Assembly (NCBI GenBank): GCA_947565475.1
Contig: CANOGI010000096.1
Location: 1-7,818, forward strand
Length of the DNA stretch: 7,818 nt
Source: an uncultured Eubacteriaceae bacterium
GTDB taxonomy: Bacteria; Bacillota; Clostridia; Lachnospirales; CAG-274
Direction: 5' to 3'
The position numbers and the translations under genes were made by a program. The number at the start of each line of letters is the position of its first letter. The first letter of the stretch is position 1. Below the pieces are notes generated by a model. It saw only the letters and a list, made by a program, of their open reading frames with translations. It ran no database searches and was not told the origin of the DNA. Positions 1-5,540 of this stretch are shown here, one piece after another.

Positions 1-54
1 CTCGAATTTTTGTATAACAAAAATTCTCATAACCAACAGCGAAAGTATTCGCCT
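1..54. repeat. Copy 1 of a 54-bp hairpin repeat at the window edge
   Basis: This stretch matches 5083-5136 in the same orientation at 51 of 54 positions; the three differences (35, 38, 43) are all A here and G in the other copy. It holds a perfect 10-bp inverted repeat, GAATTTTTGT at 4-13 and ACAAAAATTC at 17-26, with a 3-base loop. A second small hairpin follows (GCGAA 39-43, TTCGC 48-52). It ends just short of the flippase stop codon (57-59), so on the minus strand it is the first thing after that gene and could form its mRNA 3' hairpin. No T-run follows the first hairpin, so it is not a canonical terminator. The repeat may extend left of the window. Confidence 0.8.
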
Positions 55-56
55 TT

Positions 57-1574
57 TTAACTTTTGCCAATAGACCTTCTTAAAACGTTTAAAATAGCTT
101 TAACCTCACGTTTAATTTCCCCCGTGAAAAATAACGCCAAAGCGTATGTGGTTATCCCCGCCCCAATCATACAGCAAAGAGAAAGGGTTCCGTCGCCCAT
201 AACAAATCGCACGGCTATAATAACGACTGCCATAATAACGGCGCTTATAATTATCCTGACATAAACCAAAAGTGGCAGATTCCACCTCATAAGTTTCCTT
301 GTTCCCATATAGGCGAGAACAAAATAAACAAAAAAGCCGATAAACGTGCTCACAGCGGCGGCGTAATAACCAAAGACAGGCACAAAAATTAAATTAACAG
401 CGATATTCACAATCCCGCCTATAAGACTTCTGTAAAATATCGATTTTGTTCTGGCGTTAAGCTCCCACGGTTTGATACAGTACTCTGTAAGGCCCAGAAG
501 AGTCATTCCCGCGGCAACCCATACCATTACCGTGTGCCCCTCGACGAAGCCGCTTTCAAAAAGCACGCTGGCGGCTGTTTCAGAGACGCATAAAACACCA
601 AAAACCGCAGGAACGGAAATAAGCAGAAACATTCTGACGGCCTCTGAGACAAGATTCGCCGAAAGTTCTTTTTTCCCCTCGCTCCATGTCTTCAGAATAG
701 TAGGATAGCTTCCCCGCATAACAGCGGCTGAAAGCAGAGTAAAAGCCGAAGCGATAATAGAGTAATTCGTCTGATAGATTCCCGCCTGAGCTTCCCCCTT
801 AAATCCCGTTATAATATAAATATCCGATTTGTTGAGCACGGAGGTAGCTATAAGATTTCCCATAAGAGGAATTCCATAAGCCTTTAAATCCTTTAAAATC
901 TCGGGAGAACTTTTTCTCACATTAATGTATTTGTATATTTTAAGCTTAAAAATACCGATTACAGACGTTATGCCGTCAAAGACAGCGTAGCTTAGAAAAA
1001 TCCATTCTATCCTTCTCCCAAAATTCGTGGCGAGAATATAAATAAGAGCTATTTTGCCCGTTACCGAAAACACCGATATAAAGAGGTTTGTCTTCGCCTC
1101 TCTGACGGCGGCGAGCATAGAAATCATAAGCTGGGCGGTATTGTAGGTAATAAACATAAGAAGGGCGAAAAACATAACCGTTGGGGTATACACGTCCAAA
1201 AACCTTGAAAACGCGGTGTCTTTAAAAACACCTGAATTTATAATAATAAGAGCGATAACACCAAAAAAAATAACGATTATGTTTACTTTAAGCCACGCCG
1301 TAAACACCGTGGTAAAAAACTTCTCTTGCTCATTTTCTATATCGTATTTGTTGATATATCTCAAAACTGACTGAACAAGCCACTGTATAGCAAACATTGC
1401 GGCGGTGGTCACGGCGATATTCACGTTTGAGTACTGTCCCATTTTCTCCGGTAAAAATAACCATGTCATAATAGAGAGCGTTAATATTCCCACTACTCCC
1501 TCAAATCCCTTGGCAAGCATATAAATTACCGTGTCTTTTGCCATCATTCCTTTTTTGCTCGACTGTTCCGACAT
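57..1574 (-). CDS. Oligosaccharide flippase (Wzx/PST-type, MATE-like superfamily)
   Basis: A 505-residue membrane protein with about 12 to 14 hydrophobic segments, the usual length and layout of polysaccharide flippases, which move lipid-linked sugar repeat units across the inner membrane. The segments start near residue 17, and the protein ends in a short basic tail (residues 486-505). A loop plus helix near 233-260 (YGIPLMGN, then NKSDIYIITG) and a C-terminal helix with NIAVNLIFVPVFGYYAAA (390-407) resemble conserved stretches of this family. The ATG at 1574 is supported by AGAGAGG at 1583-1589, 8 bases upstream. Within the window it stands alone; no polymerase or transferase gene adjoins it on this strand. 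Its leader contains a MITE-like element with a terminator. The exact substrate cannot be read; a related lipid exporter is possible. Family assignment is by protein pattern and is fairly secure. Confidence 0.88.
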   Translation of the reverse strand: MSEQSSKKGMMAKDTVIYMLAKGFEGVVGILTLSIMTWLFLPEKMGQYSNVNIAVTTAAMFAIQWLVQSVLRYINKYDIENEQEKFFTTVFTAWLKVNIIVIFFGVIALIIINSGVFKDTAFSRFLDVYTPTVMFFALLMFITYNTAQLMISMLAAVREAKTNLFISVFSVTGKIALIYILATNFGRRIEWIFLSYAVFDGITSVIGIFKLKIYKYINVRKSSPEILKDLKAYGIPLMGNLIATSVLNKSDIYIITGFKGEAQAGIYQTNYSIIASAFTLLSAAVMRGSYPTILKTWSEGKKELSANLVSEAVRMFLLISVPAVFGVLCVSETAASVLFESGFVEGHTVMVWVAAGMTLLGLTEYCIKPWELNARTKSIFYRSLIGGIVNIAVNLIFVPVFGYYAAAVSTFIGFFVYFVLAYMGTRKLMRWNLPLLVYVRIIISAVIMAVVIIAVRFVMGDGTLSLCCMIGAGITTYALALFFTGEIKREVKAILNVLRRSIGKS

Positions 1575-1671
1575 AAACGTATCCTCTCTTTGTCTTTGGA
1601 AAACTTTATAATTTAATAAACTTGAAAAGTTAGAGAAATTAACTTCGTCAATATTTCCTTAATTCATTTAC

Positions 1672-1834
1672 TATAGTCAGTCAACTTAAAAACCGAACAA
1701 GTTCGGCGGCTAAAAATCATTTTTGCGGCGTTATCGTCAATCGGCATAGGCTCCAGCTATGTCCTCTTTTCTCTGCCTCGCGAAAATAATTTTTATCTTG
1801 CTCCTTTTGTTTGTTTTCAAGTGGTTTGACTATA
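1672..1834. mobile_element. MITE-like element with imperfect terminal inverted repeats, TA-ended
   Basis: The ends are inverted copies: TATAGTCAGTCAACTT at 1672-1687 and, on the opposite strand, TATAGTCAAACCACTT from 1834 to 1819, 13 of 16 identical, with similarity running on about 6 more bases. Further in, a second inverted pair (1711-1727 with 1779-1795) matches at 15 of 17 positions, and at the centre CATAG pairs with CTATG, so nearly the whole 163 bp can fold as one hairpin. Both ends carry TA, compatible with the TA target duplication of IS630/Tc1-type transposons (family knowledge). No transposase is encoded. The family assignment is inference; a folded leader RNA is the main alternative. 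Confidence 0.65.
1688..1706 (-). terminator. Intrinsic terminator inside the MITE-like element, facing the flippase
   Basis: Read on the minus strand, CCGAA and TTCGG (arms 1702-1706 and 1693-1697, 4-base loop) are followed by five Ts (1688-1692). It lies in the leader between the likely promoter (1861-1889) and the flippase start (1574), so it should stop part of the transcription. Confidence 0.55.
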
Positions 1835-1860
1835 TAAATCCAAAAAATATCATTATCTCA

Positions 1861-1889
1861 ATTTTAAACAATATTTCATTTTTTATCAA
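1861..1889 (-). promoter_or_regulatory. Sigma-A-type promoter for the flippase leader
   Basis: On the minus strand, TTGATA (1889-1884), a 17-base spacer and TAAAAT (1866-1861) form a near-consensus promoter. Start of transcription is expected near 1854, giving a leader of about 280 nt to the flippase ATG, of which 163 nt is the MITE-like element. It sits just after the upstream operon's terminator. Confidence 0.6.
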
Positions 1890-1919
1890 GAAAAATTTAA
1901 AAATAAAAAACTCAATTTG

Positions 1920-1943
1920 AAAAAAGCCGCGTAACGCGGCCTT
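1920..1943 (-). terminator. Strong intrinsic terminator of the DUF4234-DUF2752 operon
   Basis: A perfect GCCGCG/CGCGGC stem (1926-1931 with 1935-1940, 3-base loop) is followed on the minus strand by six Ts (1925-1920). It ends the upstream membrane-protein operon after a 3' untranslated stretch of about 270 nt (1944-2215). Confidence 0.85.
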
Positions 1944-2079
1944 TCTCACAAAATAAATAATATAAAAATCAATCAGTCAAAAACTTTTCGTACTTTTATT
2001 TCACAAAAATACAAATACCCCATAGTGGATAAAACAAACCTTTTTATTTAAACTCATCAGCGTTCTCACAAAATAAATA
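1943..2079. repeat. Pair of 17-bp direct repeats 120 bp apart
   Basis: TTCTCACAAAATAAATA occurs exactly at 1943-1959 and 2063-2079, both in the untranslated tail of the DUF2752 transcript. The first copy abuts the terminator stem. On the minus strand the second copy follows an AGAGGAG and contains a GTG that opens a 22-codon frame (2069-2001), which is too short to call a gene. The stretch from 1575 to 2215 holds no other gene I can support. Confidence 0.6.
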
Positions 2080-2215
2080 CTCCTCTGTTAAATCCCTTAA
2101 TAATTTATAGTGACACATAAAATTATTGCGGCGAAATAAAAAGCATAATAGCTCACCCCACCGCCATCGCGAGAAAGCGCCCTGTCTAATAAAATGTTTT
2201 TCTCATAGCCTGAGC

Positions 2216-2611
2216 CTATATAGGGGCAAGATATGAAAGGGCGGAAAAATTTCTTAAAACTCCAAACAAAAGCAGTATAACAATTACAGTCCATACAAAA
2301 ACCGTTTCCGTTTTTGTTTGAGAGTGTTTTCCAGATTTGATATATCTCAAAATCTTAAAAACGGCGTAAAATACAAATATCGGAAACATCGTGAAGAGAC
2401 ATACATTACTTCTAAAAGCACCGTAAAAGTCAAAATCAAATAATCTGATAAACATTCTTGATATTCCGCAGCCGGGACAATACAATCCTGTTTTCTCATA
2501 AAATAGACACGGTATGTAAATATTCGTAGTCAAAACAAACGCTTTGTAAAGAGCCCCCGCTCCCGCCAAAATTAATGTAACCGCCAGAACATTAAAAAAT
2601 CGTTTCCGCAT
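2216..2611 (-). CDS. DUF2752 domain small membrane protein
   Basis: A 131-residue protein with an N-terminal membrane helix (about 8-28), the DUF2752 signature YCPGCGISRMF at 44-54 (Cys45, Cys48, Arg52), a middle hydrophobic stretch (about 68-88) and a C-terminal helix (about 105-120) ending in YLAPI, typical of the family. DUF2752 proteins have no established biochemical role; the CPxCG pair could bind metal or be redox-active, which is inference. It begins 9 bases after the DUF4234 stop. No ribosome binding site precedes its ATG at 2611, so it is probably translated by coupling to DUF4234. Length and ends fit a complete gene. An overlapping frame (2097-2294) is a shadow of this gene. Confidence 0.85.
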   Translation of the reverse strand: MRKRFFNVLAVTLILAGAGALYKAFVLTTNIYIPCLFYEKTGLYCPGCGISRMFIRLFDFDFYGAFRSNVCLFTMFPIFVFYAVFKILRYIKSGKHSQTKTETVFVWTVIVILLLFGVLRNFSALSYLAPI

Positions 2612-2620
2612 ACGTCGCTA

Positions 2621-2998
2621 TTATTGAATATTTTGGTTATTATTACTCATATCATATTCTGATATTTTATTAAGTTCGTTCTGAATAAGGGCGTAAGACA
2701 CGATAGAAAGACCTACCACGGCTAAAACTATGTATATAACACTTGAATCAGTTACATAAGGGAAATTTCTTTTTGTCTGAGCTATTCTTATTTTCTGTCC
2801 GGCCATATAAAGCCAATACCAGCCGTAAATACCGCATGTAATAATTGTGAGAAGTAAAACGACTCCCCCCGCGGTTCCCTGTTCGCCTGACACCTCATTT
2901 AAATCGTTAGCCATAGACACAAGCCAGTAAAGAGCGAATAAACCGCATGTGATAATTGAAAGGAAAATGTACAATCCTATGCTCTTTTTTAAAATCAT
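2621..2998 (-). CDS. DUF4234 domain small membrane protein
   Basis: A 125-residue protein with three hydrophobic segments (about 7-28, 43-63, 86-106) and a polar Asn/Gln-rich tail. It carries the DUF4234 pattern twice: ITCGLFALYW at 16-25 and ITCGIYGWYW at 52-61, 36 residues apart, which points to an internal duplication of a helix-hairpin unit. The family is of unknown function and common in Firmicutes. The ATG at 2998 has an ideal AAGGAGG at 3007-3013, 8 bases upstream. It is the first gene of a two-gene operon with DUF2752, whose start follows its stop by 9 bases. The upstream region has a good promoter with paired dyads, so the operon is probably regulated. Confidence 0.85.
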   Translation of the reverse strand: MILKKSIGLYIFLSIITCGLFALYWLVSMANDLNEVSGEQGTAGGVVLLLTIITCGIYGWYWLYMAGQKIRIAQTKRNFPYVTDSSVIYIVLAVVGLSIVSYALIQNELNKISEYDMSNNNQNIQ

Positions 2999-3030
2999 AA
3001 AAAAATCCTCCTTAAAAAATAAAATATTTT

Positions 3031-3059
3031 TTTATATGATTTAACAGTATATGAGTAAA
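3031..3059 (-). promoter_or_regulatory. Possible second, weaker promoter for the DUF4234 operon
   Basis: Minus-strand TTTACT (3059-3054), 17-base spacer and TATAAA (3036-3031). The -35 box matches poorly, so the promoter at 3204-3232 is the better candidate; this one would give a very short leader. Confidence 0.3.
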
Positions 3060-3128
3060 CAATTTTAGCGTGTCTTAAAATATATATGCCAGCATTTTTA
3101 AATTTGGAATAATTTTTAAAAATCTCTT

Positions 3129-3144
3129 GTAAAGTATACTTTAC
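3129..3144. promoter_or_regulatory. Perfect 16-bp palindrome, likely operator
   Basis: GTAAAGTATACTTTAC is fully self-complementary. It lies about 55 to 70 bases downstream of the expected transcription start of the DUF4234 operon, and a related site overlaps that promoter's -10 box. The pairing and the 71-bp spacing between centres suggest a dimeric repressor. The binding protein is unknown. Confidence 0.5.
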
Positions 3145-3194
3145 GACAGTCTTTTTACTTTTTCTGAAAAAAATATATAGTAAAACACAAAATA

Positions 3195-3232
3195 TGTAAT
3201 TTTAGTATACATTACACAGCGAAAAATGTCAA
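3195..3232 (-). promoter_or_regulatory. Main promoter of the DUF4234-DUF2752 operon with overlapping operator-like site
   Basis: Minus-strand TTGACA (3232-3227, exact consensus), 17-base spacer and TATACT (3209-3204). The -10 box lies inside TGTAAT-N10-ATTACA (3195-3216), which on the minus strand shares GTAA-N-GTATACT with the palindrome at 3129-3144. Start expected near 3197, giving a leader of about 200 nt. A repressor bound here would block RNA polymerase. Confidence 0.6.
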
Positions 3233-3330
3233 CATTAATTAGATTTCTTAATAAAACCTTAAAGCGGTTTCATACATAAAGGTAAGAAATAAATCTAATA
3301 CAAATAGTCTTTGAAATTTTCAGGCAGGCT

Positions 3331-3409
3331 CTAAGGAAACATCGCGTAAAATTATTTTTATTTCCTAATTTGCGTGGTGTTTCCTTAAACTACGCGGTGT
3401 TTCCCTAAG
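3331..3409. repeat. Three copies of a GGTGTTTCC repeat upstream of yebC
   Basis: Copies: 3331-3348 (inverted), 3370-3388 and 3391-3409 (direct), built around TACGCGGTGTTTCCTTAAG with small changes. The two direct cores, GGTGTTTCC at 3376-3384 and 3396-3404, are exactly 20 bp apart, about two helical turns, and the last copy ends 4 bp before the yebC -35 box. The first and last copies also form an inverted pair that could close a 79-bp stem-loop. They may be binding sites for a regulator or the ends of a small mobile repeat. Otherwise 3233-3330 shows nothing I can name. Confidence 0.55.
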
Positions 3410-3413
3410 TTTA

Positions 3414-3442
3414 TTGACTACAAAGCTAATATGTGATAAAAT
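3414..3442 (+). promoter_or_regulatory. Sigma-A-type promoter of yebC
   Basis: TTGACT (3414-3419), 17-base spacer and TAAAAT (3437-3442) with an extended TGA before the -10 box. Start expected near 3449, giving a leader of about 28 nt, which fits the ribosome binding site at 3462-3467. Confidence 0.75.
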
Positions 3443-3476
3443 ATTAAACGATTTAAATTATGGGAGGTTTAGTTAA

Positions 3477-4202
3477 ATGTCAGGACATTCAAAGTTCGCG
3501 AATATTAAACATAAAAAAGAGAAAAATGACGCCGCTAAAGGAAAAATATTTACTATTTTGGGCAGAGAGCTGGCGGTTGCCGTAAAAGCGGGCGGGCCGG
3601 ACCCCGCTAACAATTCAAGGCTCAGGGACGCTATAGCTAAAGCTAAAAGCAATAATATGCCCAACGACACTATAGACAGAAGTATTAAAAAAGCCGCCGG
3701 AAACCTTGATGGTGTCAATTATGAGTCAATAACATACGAGGGATATGGTCCCAAGGGAGTCGCCGTAATAGTGGAAACCTTAACGGATAATAAAAACCGC
3801 TCGGCGGCAAATGTCAGAAGCGCTTTCACTAAAGGCGGCGGAAATATGGGAACTACAGGCTGCGTAAGTTTTATGTTTGACGAAAAAGGCCAGATAATGA
3901 TTGAAAAAGACGAGGACACCGACTTTGAGACAATCGAGCTCACAGCGATAGAGGCAGGAGCCGAGGATATAAACGAGGAAGAGGACGGAATAGAGATAAT
4001 AACATCTCCCGAGGATTTCTCACAAGTCAGAGAGGCTCTTGAAAAGGCTGGAATTATCATGGCTGACGCTTCCATTAAAATGCTTCCGCAAACTTATACA
4101 GAACTCACAGAGGAAGAAGACGTTAAAAAAATGATTCGCCTCTTAGACCTTTTAGAAAACGATGATGATGTTAAAAACGTTTACCATAACTGGGATGAGT
4201 AA
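3477..4202 (+). CDS. yebC: YebC/PmpR/TACO1 family protein
   Basis: A 241-residue protein, the normal length for the family. The N-terminal signature is present with changes: MSGHSKFANIKHKKEKNDAA against the usual GHSKWxNIKxRK, so the common Trp is Phe here. The middle carries GGPDPANNSRLRDAIAKAKS (39-58) and the conserved YEGYGPKGVAVIVE block (about 87-100), followed by TDNKNRSAANVRSAFTKGGG, and the C-terminal half is acidic. YebC proteins were long annotated as transcription regulators; members of the family, including mitochondrial TACO1, are now linked to translation through proline-rich stretches. Which role applies here is not visible. GGGAGG (3462-3467) lies 9 bases before the ATG. It is transcribed alone from 3414-3442 and ends at the two-way terminator at 4304-4336. 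Identification is secure. Confidence 0.97.
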   Translation: MSGHSKFANIKHKKEKNDAAKGKIFTILGRELAVAVKAGGPDPANNSRLRDAIAKAKSNNMPNDTIDRSIKKAAGNLDGVNYESITYEGYGPKGVAVIVETLTDNKNRSAANVRSAFTKGGGNMGTTGCVSFMFDEKGQIMIEKDEDTDFETIELTAIEAGAEDINEEEDGIEIITSPEDFSQVREALEKAGIIMADASIKMLPQTYTELTEEEDVKKMIRLLDLLENDDDVKNVYHNWDE

Positions 4203-4303
4203 ACCCTGCGTACATCCGCTTTTTTTAGTCACGCGTTTTCTTAAAATAAGACACTAAATACGCGCTGATTCAGTGGTTTTTCCAAAAGCGCCCGTATATA
4301 ATA

Positions 4304-4336
4304 AAAAAGCGGCGTATTTTATTTGTGCCGCTTTTT
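4304..4336. terminator. Two-way intrinsic terminator shared by yebC and the XRE gene
   Basis: A 10-bp perfect inverted repeat, AAAAAGCGGC (4304-4313) and GCCGCTTTTT (4327-4336), with a 13-base loop. T-runs follow on both strands, so it can stop yebC (plus) and the XRE gene (minus). The right arm and part of the loop also encode the last residues (KKRHK) and stop codon of the XRE protein. Confidence 0.88.
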
Positions 4337-4558
4337 ATTTTTCGGGAACTTCTGCTTTATATTACTGACTCCAGTTATATAATTCATATCAACGTCGTAA
4401 AATTCGGCGAGTTTTATCACAATGTCGATAGGTATTCTGATCTTTCCTTTTTCATAATCCGAATATGTAGTCTGAGCGACATTTATCATTCTCGCTATAC
4501 GCGTCTGTGTCAAGTCACTGTCTTCTCTCAAATCTTTAATGCGGTTTAGATATGTCAA
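4319..4558 (-). CDS. Small XRE-family helix-turn-helix regulator
   Basis: A 79-residue protein that is nearly all one Cro/C1-type HTH domain (about 4-63): IKDLREDSDLTQTRIARMI, then the recognition helix region VAQTTYSDYEKGKIRIP (27-43) and LAEFYDVDMNYITG (50-63). The tail (about 67-79) is very basic. The start is TTG at 4558, supported by AAGGAG 8 bases upstream; no ATG fits. Proteins of this size usually bind DNA as dimers and often repress their own or a divergent promoter. The intergenic region upstream contains an 8-bp dyad inside a good plus-strand promoter, its most likely target. No toxin or other partner gene is visible. The stop codon lies within the shared terminator. Confidence 0.9.
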   Translation of the reverse strand: MTYLNRIKDLREDSDLTQTRIARMINVAQTTYSDYEKGKIRIPIDIVIKLAEFYDVDMNYITGVSNIKQKFPKNKKRHK

Positions 4559-4612
4559 TTAAACTTCTCCTTCCTCGTTTTTATTTGATTTTATATTAAT
4601 CAAAAAATAAGC

Positions 4613-4641
4613 TTGACTTTTAACGTAATAACCGTTAAAAT
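4613..4641 (+). promoter_or_regulatory. Sigma-A-type promoter divergent from the XRE gene, with embedded dyad operator
   Basis: TTGACT (4613-4618), 17-base spacer and TAAAAT (4636-4641) on the plus strand. A perfect dyad, TTTTAACG (4618-4625) and CGTTAAAA (4633-4640) with 7 bases between, spans the promoter from the -35 to the -10 box. A bound dimer would occlude polymerase. The XRE protein encoded 55 bp away is the obvious candidate. No clear gene follows on the plus strand. No convincing promoter of its own could be found for the XRE gene. Confidence 0.6.
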
Positions 4642-5082
4642 GAAACAGAATTCTTTCAAAGCGGGCTTTTCTCGCCGTTTTTCGACAAAAAGCCCTATGA
4701 CATCACAATATAAAATCATTAAAAACAAATTCACGAAAAATTCGACGCTTCAAGTTAATCGTATGTTAAACATCATTTAAAGATTGATAAAATTCACTCA
4801 CTCAGATTTTCTTTAAAACATGAAAAATAAAATAAACCGTTTTGTGTTTATTTTTTTATAATTTTCGCTGATATTTTGATTTTCATAATATATCGCGGGA
4901 GTTAAACAAGATTTAGTACTTTTTGTTCATATTAAGTTATGGCGATTTCAAAGAGAGCTTTAGAAAAAATATTTTAAATAGTGTCACTCTGAAATGTCGC
5001 TTAAAGAACGATTTGATTTTTAAGCGTTTCTCATATTAAGTAAATTAATCAAGACAGTATGAAAATTTTTCAGTCAAGACCG
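4642..5082. other. Stretch without a supported gene
   Basis: After the promoter at 4613-4641 come several self-complementary tracts but no convincing gene: GGGCTTTT (4663-4670) with AAAAGCCC (4688-4695); CGCTTAAA (4998-5005) with TTTAAGCG (5019-5026); and an AT-only stem near 4826-4852 followed by Ts, which may act as a weak terminator. TCATATTAAGT occurs twice (near 4927 and 5030). A 46-codon basic frame from ATG 4640 has no ribosome binding site and starts inside the -10 box. Confidence 0.5.
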
Positions 5083-5136
5083 CTCGAATTTTTGTATAAC
5101 AAAAATTCTCATAACCGACGGCGAGAGTATTCGCCT
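5083..5136. repeat. Copy 2 of the 54-bp hairpin repeat
   Basis: Direct copy of 1-54 with three A-to-G differences (5117, 5120, 5125). The perfect inverted repeat is at 5086-5095 and 5099-5108. The differences that fall in predicted stems keep pairing possible through G-U or G-C, as expected for a folded RNA or a hairpin element. Here the repeat runs into the larger structured element 5112-5242. Confidence 0.8.
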
Positions 5137-5242
5137 CTGTATCCAGAGTGAGGCTGGTCGCGCTTGCAACATAGCTTGCACTTCCCCTAAATACAAGAGT
5201 AAGTACCACGCTTAAAAAACAAGGGACTTCCTCTGTCGGTTA
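5112..5242 (-). ncRNA. Candidate structured RNA or MITE-like element
   Basis: The ends are perfect inverted 8-mers, TAACCGAC (5112-5119) and GTCGGTTA (5235-5242), with 12 of 16 matches when extended inward. Inside are local stems: GGCGA/TCGCC (5120-5124 with 5131-5135), CTCTG/CAGAG (5135-5148) and TGCAA/TTGCA (5165-5180). This segment is more GC-rich than its surroundings, and no frame in it looks coding. A minus-strand promoter (5266-5293) would start transcription near 5259, just before the outer stem, giving an RNA of about 175 nt through the hairpin at 5086-5108. The TA at each end equally allows a TA-targeting mini-transposon. I do not recognise it as 6S, SRP, tmRNA, RNase P or a T-box. 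Confidence 0.4.
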
Positions 5243-5265
5243 AAATAACTTTTTTCTTTTCTCAA

Positions 5266-5293
5266 CTTATACTAAAATCGCCTCGATTCTCAA
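5266..5293 (-). promoter_or_regulatory. Promoter driving the structured element
   Basis: Minus-strand TTGAGA (5293-5288), 16-base spacer and TATAAG (5271-5266), each box one base off consensus. Expected start near 5259, about 17 bases before the outer stem of the element at 5112-5242. Confidence 0.45.
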
Positions 5294-5321
5294 AAACACT
5301 TTTCGGGAAATCAATTTATGA

Positions 5322-5540
5322 GAAATTTTTAAACCATTAAGATTTTATTTGGCTATAAACAATTTCAGCCTCTTAAAATACTTTAAAAATTCTAAAAAGC
5401 TCTTTAATTTGAGCGGTGAGCATTTTTCCTTTCACCTTGTTATAAACAGCTTAAAGGAATTTTTGTTAATACTTTTTTATGTAAAAATCGCCTTAAAATA
5501 TCAGCGTTTTTTGAGTAAACATATAAATGACTTGATATAA
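5322..5540 (+). other. Open frame, possible gene relic (part 1)
   Basis: Open from after a stop at 5319-5321; a TTG at 5349 would give 63 residues rich in Leu, Phe and Lys, including FSFHLVINSLKEFLLILFYV. There is no ribosome binding site and no ATG. It could be chance in AT-rich DNA or the remnant of a gene whose reading continues one frame over at 5536-5772. I do not recognise it. Confidence 0.15.

Noticed and set aside
2097..2294. 65-residue minus-strand frame overlapping DUF2752
   Set aside because: Most of its start overlaps DUF2752, which has a complete family-typical end; no ribosome binding site.
3331..3409. CRISPR array
   Set aside because: Only three short divergent copies, one inverted, with no uniform spacers and no cas genes.
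3719..4075. Long minus-strand frames opposite yebC (also 3473-3718)
   Set aside because: Serine- and alanine-rich shadows of the yebC frame, which is certain.
4640..4780. 46-codon basic frame starting in the divergent promoter
   Set aside because: Its ATG lies in the -10 box and no ribosome binding site precedes it or its internal ATG at 4697.
1..5136. A 5-kb composite mobile element bounded by the 54-bp direct repeats
   Set aside because: It would enclose the housekeeping gene yebC and has no recombinase; dispersed repeats are a simpler reading.
5083..5242. 6S RNA, T-box or integron attC site
   Set aside because: The predicted folding is several short stems and not one long hairpin; the GTGGTAC on the minus strand lacks the rest of the T-box core; the arms do not fit attC core order and no integrase or cassette is present.
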